Shown here piece after piece: positions 1 through 5,440 of a stretch of DNA of 7,460 bases (its first letter is position 1; each line of letters opens with the position of its first letter). The translations under genes and the position numbers were made by a program. The stretch spans positions 1 to 7,460 of the forward strand of contig CAMHGU010000110.1 in NCBI GenBank assembly GCA_946184715.1, written 5' to 3'. The notes below the pieces were generated by a model. That model had not been told where the DNA came from. It searched no databases and saw nothing but the letters and a program-made list of their open reading frames with translations. Source of the stretch: an uncultured bacterium (GTDB taxonomy: Bacteria; Bacteroidota; Bacteroidia; Bacteroidales; Muribaculaceae).

Positions 1-615
1 CTGCATCTCCTGCAGGGTGTGGACCGGCGCCACGCCGTAGCGCTGCCGGAGCAGGTCGGTAAGGATTGCCCAATAGGGGGCGAGGTCGTCGGTCTCGGCC
101 ACTACAGCGCCGCTTGCTATGGCTTGGCGCAAGCCGCGGCGGGCGTTCTCGTTGAAGCGCAGTGCTTCCTTGACGGGGACAGTGGCCGACACATTGGAGC
201 CGACAATGCGGCCACCATAGCGGAATATGGCGTAGAGGTCTTCCTCGGCCGGATAGGTGTGATAGATATGAGGCGCCGGCTTGTAAATCAGTCTTTTAAT
301 GCCTTGCGCAGGCAGGCAGGAGCTCATAGCGTCGAATATCTGCAGCATCACGGCCACATCGAAGTGGGCAGCGCGGGTGAGCCAGCCGCCATAGGTGAGG
401 CCCTGATGCGAATAGAGCGTATCGTCCACACGATTGGCGGGCAGAAGGGCCACCGGCGCATTGTCGCGATAGGCGACGAGCGAGCAGTCGGCAAACCGCT
501 GCCGATGGTAGTCCATATAGTCGCGCCTGTGGATAAAGGTAGCGTTCTTGGATTCGTCAACCAGCCGGTCCCAGAGCGGCTTCATCGACGGGTCGTATTG
601 CTTAAGCGTTATCAT
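1..615 (-). CDS. GNAT/FemAB-like acyltransferase, 5' part only (runs off left edge)
   Basis: The first 205 codons of a gene whose 3' end lies outside the window. The reading frame has no stop from the ATG at 615-613 to base 1. I recognise it as the Bacteroidota family annotated 'GNAT family N-acetyltransferase' (FemAB/Acetyltransf_6-like fold). Signature stretches are RRDYMDYH (residues 30-37), LLPAN (57-61), SHQGLTYGG (69-77), YKPAPHIYH (111-119) followed by PAEEDLYAIFR (122-132), and NENARRGLRQA (155-165). Members I recall are roughly 300 residues or more, so perhaps two thirds is visible. There is no signal peptide, so it should be cytoplasmic. The acceptor is unknown; relatives often sit near cell-surface polysaccharide genes, which hints at a sugar or envelope precursor. 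It starts 13 nt after the stop of the EnvC-like gene, so it is probably the next operon member. Another ATG at 623-621 is out of frame and stops after three codons. No clear Shine-Dalgarno precedes the start. Family confidence is good; substrate is not known. Confidence 0.8.
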   Translation of the reverse strand, partial: MITLKQYDPSMKPLWDRLVDESKNATFIHRRDYMDYHRQRFADCSLVAYRDNAPVALLPANRVDDTLYSHQGLTYGGWLTRAAHFDVAVMLQIFDAMSSCLPAQGIKRLIYKPAPHIYHTYPAEEDLYAIFRYGGRIVGSNVSATVPVKEALRFNENARRGLRQAIASGAVVAETDDLAPYWAILTDLLRQRYGVAPVHTLQEMQ

Positions 616-628
616 ATCGTCATCGGGC

Positions 629-2200
629 TTATCTGATCCACGACTGAGGGTTGAGCTTCTCGCGCTCGCGGCGCACCTCGAAGTGGAGGATGGTGCGGTT
701 GCCGTCGTCGGGGTCGGAGTAGATACGGCCGAGCACCTGGCCGGCTTTAACGGTTTGGCCGGTGGTGACTGATGCCGATTGCAGATTGGCATAGACGGTG
801 ATGTAGTTGCCGTGGCGCAGCATCACCACGGTATTGAACCCATCGGTGCGGAACACCGTGGCCACGCCTTCAAATACGGCGCGTGCCGATGCTCCGCTAT
901 CGGTCTCGATGTCGATACCGCCATTGTCGGTCTCCACGTGGCTCAACTCGGCGTGGCGTTGACGTCCGAAGGGGCGCACCACCTTGTAGCGTGCCGTCAC
1001 GGGCGACATCAGCTTGCCTTTGTTGCTCTCGAAGCTGCCGGTAAGCGCGCCGTCCACGTTGCTCTGCTTCTTGGCGGCTTCGGCATCGCGCTTGGCTCGC
1101 TCGTCGGCCTCGCGCTTGGCCTTGGCGTCGGCCTCTTTCTTGGCCTTCTCCTCGGCTTTGCGCTTCTCTTCGGCCTTGCGTTTCTCTTCGGCTTTACGTT
1201 TCTCCTCAGCCTTGCGACGCTTCTCGGCCTCTTTCTTCATCTTGGCCTCGGCCTCTTCGCGCTGTTTCTTATCGAGCTTGGCGATGCGCTCACGCTCTTC
1301 CTCCTCTTTGCGTTTCTCCTCGGCGAGGCGTGCGGCTTCGGCTTTGCGCTTCTCCTCGGCGATGCGAGCCTCCTCGGCCTTGCGCTTCTCCTCGGCGATG
1401 CGGCGCTCCTCGGCGAGGCGTTTCTCTTCGGCCTTGCGGCGCTCCTCGGCGAGACGACGCTCCTCGGCGGCTTTGCGCTCCTGCTCGGCAATGAGGCGGT
1501 CGAGCTGCGCGTCAAGCTCAGCCACGCGTCGCCGCTTCTCGGCCAGCACTTGCTGCAGCGCCGAGCCCTCGGCCTTGAGCTGCTCCACCACCTTGGCCTG
1601 CTCGTTCTTCTTGGCGTTCATCGAGGCGTGGGTGGCATTGAGCGAGGCGAGAGTGGCATTCTTCTCTTTGAGCACCCCGGCCAGCGCGTCTTTCTTCTCT
1701 TGCAGTGCCGTGCGCGCGGCGGCGATGTCGGCCACTTGCTGCTTGCGCCACTTGGTCACTTGCCGCAGATAACGCACACGCCGCATCGCCTGCTTAAACG
1801 AATCGGCCGAGAAGATAAAGGCGATGGCGTCGCTGCTGCCGCGCCGAGCCTGCATCGCCTTGACGGTCTTGATGTAGTCGGCCTGCAGCTTGCGCAGCCG
1901 CGCGTCGCACTCCTTGATGGAATCGGTGAGCACCGCGGCCCGCGCCTCGATGGTGGAGAGCTGACCGGAGAGGGCCGTTATCGACTTGCCGTGCTCGGCT
2001 ATCTCGGCATCGAGCTTGTCGAGCTGGTTCAGCTGCCGTTTGGTCTGGGCAAGGTTGGCATTGACGTCGCTTTGCGCCTGCTTCACCTCGCTCTGAGCCG
2101 CCTGCTTCTGCTTCTTTACCTGGCTGACGCTCTTCTGGGCGGCACAGGGAGTGAGCGCGGCGGCTATGGCTATAAATGATATGATGAGGATACGTTTCAT
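629..2200 (-). CDS. envC: EnvC-like murein hydrolase activator with degenerate LytM (M23) domain and long ER/K helix
   Basis: A 523-residue secreted protein. Order: signal peptide (about 1-21, cleavage near PCAA/QK), coiled coil (about 22-240), a highly charged Glu/Arg/Lys/Ala helix (about 240-378), a short linker, and a C-terminal LytM/M23 domain (about 400-523). The LytM fold is recognisable from NGGIDIETDSG (427-437), LRHGNYITVYANL (461-473), VKAGQVLG (484-491) and LHFEVR (505-510). The catalytic set is broken: the first zinc His is Asn427, the His of YAHL is Asn472, and the first His of HLHFE is Ile504, while Asp430 and His506 remain. In E. coli, EnvC also has a degenerate LytM domain and works by activating periplasmic amidases under FtsEX control; the same role is inferred here. 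I start at the ATG at 2200-2198 because it begins a good signal peptide, 1 nt after the upstream stop. An in-frame extension to 2302 would bury that signal inside the DUF4292 gene. A Bacteroidota-specific partner is possible. Confidence 0.88.
   Translation of the reverse strand: MKRILIISFIAIAAALTPCAAQKSVSQVKKQKQAAQSEVKQAQSDVNANLAQTKRQLNQLDKLDAEIAEHGKSITALSGQLSTIEARAAVLTDSIKECDARLRKLQADYIKTVKAMQARRGSSDAIAFIFSADSFKQAMRRVRYLRQVTKWRKQQVADIAAARTALQEKKDALAGVLKEKNATLASLNATHASMNAKKNEQAKVVEQLKAEGSALQQVLAEKRRRVAELDAQLDRLIAEQERKAAEERRLAEERRKAEEKRLAEERRIAEEKRKAEEARIAEEKRKAEAARLAEEKRKEEEERERIAKLDKKQREEAEAKMKKEAEKRRKAEEKRKAEEKRKAEEKRKAEEKAKKEADAKAKREADERAKRDAEAAKKQSNVDGALTGSFESNKGKLMSPVTARYKVVRPFGRQRHAELSHVETDNGGIDIETDSGASARAVFEGVATVFRTDGFNTVVMLRHGNYITVYANLQSASVTTGQTVKAGQVLGRIYSDPDDGNRTILHFEVRREREKLNPQSWIR
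1146..1217 (-). repeat. Four tandem 18-bp units encoding the AEEKRK hexad
   Basis: Four consecutive 18-bp units, starting at 1146, 1164, 1182 and 1200 on the plus strand, have the form TTCTCYTCRGCYTTRCGN. They encode hexads with the pattern Ala-Glu-Glu-Lys-Arg-Lys around residues 328-346 of the EnvC-like protein. The units differ only at every third base, meaning codon wobble positions. All of these changes are synonymous apart from the edge base of the last unit, which falls in an Arg codon. The hexad is therefore old and kept by selection on the protein. Confidence 0.85.
1307..1468 (-). repeat. Degenerate 18-bp tandem repeat encoding nine hexads (AEERRx/AEEKRx)
   Basis: Nine consecutive hexads with Ala at residues 245, 251, 257, 263, 269, 275, 281, 287 and 293 of the EnvC-like protein, mostly Ala-Glu-Glu-(Lys/Arg)-Arg-(Leu/Ile/Lys). 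At DNA level this is a diverged 18-bp period rich in CTCCTCGGC on the plus strand. About 30 less regular charged residues (299-330) separate it from the AEEKRK array. The sixfold period does not match the heptad of a classical coiled coil and suggests a single alpha helix held by Glu-Arg/Lys salt bridges. Confidence 0.8.
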
Positions 2201-2201
2201 T

Positions 2202-3053
2202 CTACATCTTGCGGATAATGCGTAGGTAATCGACCAGCGACACTCGGCGGTAGGTGCTGCGGGTGGCTTTGTCGTTGTTGACGGGGGTATCCCAGCGCAC
2301 ACTGCCGTGGTCGTAGTCGATGGCGAAAGCTACGGCAGTGCCCATAATCGAGGCGTCGAACGACACATTGCCGGCCAACGTGCCCTGCGGGAGGTCGAAG
2401 AAATCAGAATAGTCCACATTGACGGCCTTGCCCACCTTGGGCTTCACGGCGAGGCGGGTGAGGCGGTTGCGGTCGTTGAAGTTGAACGAGTAGGTGATGC
2501 CGGGAAGCTGGTCGGACGGCGTGGCGGTCCAGCCGGCGCCGGTGTCGGCTTTGGCGAGCGTCACGCTGCGGTGGTCGGACGAGGTGAGGGTGCCGCCGCG
2601 AAGCGAGAACGGCCGGTTGAGCACGATATCCTGCAGCATCGAAATGCCGAGCGGTAGCCCGAGCGTAAACTTCGAAATGTCGTCGGCCACAAACACCTTA
2701 TTCACCTTATCGGTGATGAATATGGAATCGTTGGTGACGAGCAGCTTGCCTATCTCGATGCCGAGCATAGGGCGCAGCGATATGAAAATCGACTTGCCGC
2801 GCACCATCTTCACCTGCACATTGCTGCCGAGCTGATGACCGGCATTTATGTCGATATGGCCGTTGGCCACGAAGGTCTGCCAGGGCCGGTAGGCATCGAC
2901 GGTGCGGTCGTAGCGGGCGGTGAGGTCGGACGACGCGGCGGGCACATCGTTGTAGATTACATCGCCTTGCACGGCCTCTTTATTGGATCGGCACGCTGAG
3001 AGCGCGAGAACTGCCACGATGGCAGCGGTAATTATGCTGAGGTTACGGGTCAT
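2202..3053 (-). CDS. DUF4292-family lipoprotein
   Basis: A 283-residue lipoprotein. The N-terminus has a short hydrophobic stretch ending in the lipobox LSAC, so Cys21 should be lipidated. Residues +2 to +4 after the Cys (RSN) are not acidic, so no clear Bacteroidota surface-export signal is seen; a periplasm-facing anchor is more likely. The body is rich in alternating beta strands, for example KSIFISLRPMLGIEIGKLLV (87-106) then NDSIFITDKVNKVFV (108-122), and a later YSFNFNDRNRLTRLAVK (188-204). This pattern and the position before a LytM gene match the family I know as DUF4292. From memory, its beta-rich build resembles LolA/LolB lipoprotein carriers, so help with lipoprotein insertion or envelope assembly is a reasonable guess but unproven. 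Its ATG overlaps the TGA of the TPR gene by 4 nt (ATGA), and its stop lies 1 nt before the EnvC-like start, so translation is probably coupled at both ends. The start follows an A/T-rich stretch, as is common in this phylum. Confidence 0.82.
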   Translation of the reverse strand: MTRNLSIITAAIVAVLALSACRSNKEAVQGDVIYNDVPAASSDLTARYDRTVDAYRPWQTFVANGHIDINAGHQLGSNVQVKMVRGKSIFISLRPMLGIEIGKLLVTNDSIFITDKVNKVFVADDISKFTLGLPLGISMLQDIVLNRPFSLRGGTLTSSDHRSVTLAKADTGAGWTATPSDQLPGITYSFNFNDRNRLTRLAVKPKVGKAVNVDYSDFFDLPQGTLAGNVSFDASIMGTAVAFAIDYDHGSVRWDTPVNNDKATRSTYRRVSLVDYLRIIRKM

Positions 3054-4810
3054 TTATAGAAGTAGGTTTTATGTTCCACTTTGCGTTGCAATATCTCTCG
3101 GGAGGGTTCCAGCTCCAAGGCTCGGCGCCACTGCTCGAGGGCCTTCTCGGGCTCGCCTTGCATAAAGAGGATGTCGCCGTAGTGCTCGAAGAAGTCGGCG
3201 GTAAGCTCCTCGCCTTGCTCCTCGGCCGTAGCGATGGCTTGCTCTATGTACATCCGGGCGAGGGTGTAGTCGCGCTTCTTGAAGAACACCCAGGCATAGG
3301 TGTCGAGATAGGTGGCGTTCTTAGGGTCGGAATTCTTTATGGTGATGGCGCTCATGCGCTCGGCGCGGTCGAGGTCGCCGTCGGTCTCGGTAAGGTAGTA
3401 AGCGTAGTTGTTGAGTGCCAGGAGGTTGGCTGGGTTGAGCGTCACGGCCTGCTCATAGCAGTTAAGCGCCTGAATGGTGTCGCCGAGGCGGCTCTGGCAG
3501 TCGGCGATGCTGCATAGGATGTCGGAGCGCCGCTCGTAGTCGGCACTGTCGGCCACGGCGAGGCACCGCTGATTCATCGCGAGGGCCGCGGGGTAGTTCT
3601 CTTTGATGATATATACAATGGCGGTGTAGCGCAGCAAGGTGCCGCTATTGGGGTGATACTGCAGGGCGCGGTCGGAGGCGCGCAGGGCGGCCACGGTGTC
3701 GTTGCCCTGGATGTAGAGCGCCATCAGCCGCTGCCAGTCATCCTCATTGGAGGGGTCCATAGCCACCACGGCTTCCATCTGCTCGGCTCCTTCGTCATAT
3801 CGCTCATTGATAGCGAGATAGTCGGAGAACAGGCGATTGATGCCCGGCTCCAGCGGGTGCTGCTCCTGCAGGGTGTGGAATAGCCCCACGATGCGCGGCG
3901 AGGCGGTGTCGCCTTCGTGGAACAGACGGCCCACATAGCCTTTGATGACCTCGAGCTTGTTGTCGACGGGCACATCATCGTTAGTGAGCACGCGGTAAAT
4001 CTGCTTATCGTAGCCGGCGCTGTCGCCTATTGCCACATAGTAGTTGGCCTTGGAGAGGGCCACTTGCCCGTTGCGCGGCTCTATGGCTTCCATACGGTTG
4101 AAATAGGTGAGGGCGCTGTCGGGGCGGTCGATGTGCATAAACATCGTGGCCAAGGCGTTGTTGAACGCCACATTATCGGGCGCGGTGGCGAGCAGGCGGC
4201 GCAGCTCGTTGAGGCCGCCTGTGGTGTCGCCTTTGAGGAGGCGGAAGCTGGCCTTGCTGGTGGATACGGGATAGGTAAGCCCTTCGTGTAGCTCGATGCT
4301 GTCGCACATCGCGATGGCTTCATCGTAGTCGCCATTGGCGGCATACGATTCCACAATCTCGTATTTCATATCGGTCTTCGACGGGAAGTCGTTGATAAGG
4401 CGGCGACGCACGGCAATGGCCTCGTCGTAGCGGCCGAAGCCCTGGCACAGCGAGGCGTAGATGGAGGCCTCGTCGTAGTCGGCGGGGTGCTGCTCGAGGT
4501 GGCGGCGCATCAGGGCGAGGTTGCGGTCGATGCCGTCCTTCCAGTTGGCCGAGAAGGTGCCGCTGAGGTTATACAGGCCGTAGTAGAACGCGATGGCGGT
4601 GTTGGCGCTGTCGAGCTCGTGGGCGCGCCGGAGCAGGTCGCGCACCACATCGAGGTCGCCGGCACCATCGGCGTTGAGATTCATCGCCTCGCGGAATAGG
4701 TAGCCGGCACGGCGGCGAGAGTCGTCAAGCGCGGGCTTGGCCGAGGCGCAGAGCATCATCACCATGATGGCGATGACGGCAAGCGGTAATATTTTGCGTA
4801 GGTTGCTCAT
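3050..4810 (-). CDS. Secreted tetratricopeptide-repeat protein
   Basis: A 586-residue protein with an N-terminal signal peptide (hydrophobic core about 8-22, likely cleavage after ASA at 22-24). A Cys at 21 is preceded by MML and is not a good lipobox, so a soluble periplasmic or loosely attached protein is more likely than a lipoprotein. The rest is a run of helical-pair repeats. Clear TPR-type segments lie at about 114-142 (ASIYASLCQGFGRYDEAIAV), 148-170, 214-245, 357-387, 430-460 (ILCSIADCQSRLGDTIQALN), 464-492 and 540-570 (FEHYGDILFMQGEPEKALEQ, ending ALELEPS). TPRs scaffold protein complexes; the partner is not visible here. The gene starts 16 nt after dut stops and overlaps the DUF4292 start by 4 nt. 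In my memory of Bacteroidales genomes a TPR gene commonly sits between dut and a DUF4292 gene, which supports a shared envelope function for this protein and the two genes after it. No enzyme motif is seen. Confidence 0.85.
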   Translation of the reverse strand: MSNLRKILPLAVIAIMVMMLCASAKPALDDSRRRAGYLFREAMNLNADGAGDLDVVRDLLRRAHELDSANTAIAFYYGLYNLSGTFSANWKDGIDRNLALMRRHLEQHPADYDEASIYASLCQGFGRYDEAIAVRRRLINDFPSKTDMKYEIVESYAANGDYDEAIAMCDSIELHEGLTYPVSTSKASFRLLKGDTTGGLNELRRLLATAPDNVAFNNALATMFMHIDRPDSALTYFNRMEAIEPRNGQVALSKANYYVAIGDSAGYDKQIYRVLTNDDVPVDNKLEVIKGYVGRLFHEGDTASPRIVGLFHTLQEQHPLEPGINRLFSDYLAINERYDEGAEQMEAVVAMDPSNEDDWQRLMALYIQGNDTVAALRASDRALQYHPNSGTLLRYTAIVYIIKENYPAALAMNQRCLAVADSADYERRSDILCSIADCQSRLGDTIQALNCYEQAVTLNPANLLALNNYAYYLTETDGDLDRAERMSAITIKNSDPKNATYLDTYAWVFFKKRDYTLARMYIEQAIATAEEQGEELTADFFEHYGDILFMQGEPEKALEQWRRALELEPSREILQRKVEHKTYFYK

Positions 4811-4826
4811 CGTTGCTTCGTAGAGG

Positions 4827-5270
4827 CTATCGGGTGCCGCTATGGCCGAAACCGCCGGCGCCGCGCTCGGTGGCGCTGAGGCTATCGACGCTGATTAGCT
4901 CGGCTTTGGCATAGCTATGCACCACGGCTTGGCATATCCGCTCACCGTCATTGACGGTAAACGGCTCGGCCGAGAGGTTGACAAGTATCACCTTCACCTC
5001 GCCGCGGTAGTCGGCATCGATGGTGCCGGGGGTGTTGAGCACGGTGATGCCGTGCTTGATGGCGAGGCCGCTGCGGGGCCGTATCTGGCACTCGTAGCCC
5101 TCGGGAAGCGCCATATAGATGCCCGTGGGCACCAGCACCCGTTCCATCGGCTTTAGCTCTATAGGCTCACTGAGGCTCGCGCGAAGGTCGAACCCGGCTG
5201 AATCGGCCGTAGCATACTCCGGCATCGCGTGGCCCGAACGGTTGATTATCTCTACTTTCACTGTTTCCAT
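4827..5270 (-). CDS. dut: dUTP diphosphatase (dUTPase)
   Basis: A 147-residue trimeric-type dUTPase that hydrolyses dUTP to dUMP and pyrophosphate. It keeps uracil out of DNA and supplies dUMP for thymidylate synthesis in the cytoplasm. All five family motifs are present in order: motif 1 TADSAGFDLR (21-30); motif 2 RPRSGLA (64-70); motif 3 GTIDADYRGEV (82-92) with the expected catalytic Asp85 and uracil-side Tyr88; motif 4 DGERICQAVV (108-117); and the flexible C-terminal motif 5 RGAGGFGHSGT (136-146), whose Phe141 normally stacks on the base. The length is normal for the family and nothing is missing, so the enzyme should be active. The ATG at 5270-5268 gives a normal N-terminus, with a weak GGAATAAG stretch just upstream. 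It is the first gene of the minus-strand run, about 100 nt below a candidate promoter. Confidence 0.97.
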   Translation of the reverse strand: METVKVEIINRSGHAMPEYATADSAGFDLRASLSEPIELKPMERVLVPTGIYMALPEGYECQIRPRSGLAIKHGITVLNTPGTIDADYRGEVKVILVNLSAEPFTVNDGERICQAVVHSYAKAELISVDSLSATERGAGGFGHSGTR

Positions 5271-5374
5271 ATCTTATTCCGATAGTAATGCTATGGGAAA
5301 GCGCTGCGGTATCGTGCCGGCCCGCCATTGAGTGGCGCTGCAGGCGGCGGTGCACACCTTTCCCAAATTAACTG

Positions 5375-5382
5375 CGAAGATA
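5375..5382 (-). promoter_or_regulatory. Candidate Bacteroidota-type promoter (-7 element) for the dut operon
   Basis: Read on the minus strand this is TATCTTCG followed by CAG, close to the Bacteroidota -7 consensus TAnnTTTG. It lies in the 170-bp gap upstream of dut, about 105 nt before the start codon. A TTTG is present upstream at 5398-5395, but the spacer is only 12 nt instead of the usual 19-21, so the -33 element is not well matched. A second, weaker candidate, TTAATTTG, follows at 5371-5364. The position fits a promoter driving dut and the genes after it, but this rests on sequence pattern alone. Confidence 0.4.
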
Positions 5383-5399
5383 GTGAAAACCGCTCAAAC

Positions 5400-5435
5400 A
5401 GCCGCCATAATTCCGTGAAAATTTCAGCGGCGGCT
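5400..5435 (-). terminator. Possible weak terminator hairpin after the OmpA-domain gene
   Basis: An inverted repeat 5 nt past the stop codon. AGCCGCC at 5400-5406 pairs with GGCGGCT at 5429-5435, giving a 7-bp GC-rich stem and a 22-nt loop. A smaller alternative hairpin (5413-5418 with 5424-5430, one bulge) shares two bases with it. On the minus-strand transcript the stem is followed by TGTTTGAGCGGTTTT, only a loose T tract, so termination may be partial or factor-dependent. The placement between two transcription units is the main support. Confidence 0.3.
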
Positions 5436-5440
5436 TCAGC

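Noticed and set aside
19..636. Plus-strand ORF of 205 codons at the left edge
   Set aside because: The opposite strand (615-1) carries the recognisable acyltransferase with motifs such as SHQGLTYGG. The plus-strand product has no recognisable motif and is a shadow of high-GC coding DNA.
1146..1468. CRISPR-like or minisatellite array
   Set aside because: The 18-bp units are contiguous, in frame with the EnvC-like gene and have no spacers. They encode a charged helix.
779..2179. A 466-codon plus-strand ORF resembling a leucine/glycine-rich membrane protein
   Set aside because: It lies exactly antisense to the EnvC-like gene. Its hydrophobic Leu/Phe/Gly run is the complement of the Ala-Glu-Glu-Lys-Arg codons. 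It has no family motif, and the minus-strand product has a signal peptide and a recognisable LytM domain.
2201..2302. N-terminal extension of the EnvC-like protein by 34 residues
   Set aside because: It would overlap the DUF4292 gene by about 100 nt and place the signal peptide internally. The ATG at 2200-2198 starts directly with the MKR signal sequence.
4747..4750. Lipidation of the TPR protein at Cys21
   Set aside because: The residues before the Cys are Met-Met-Leu, not a lipobox with small residues at -1. An ASA signal peptidase I site follows at once.
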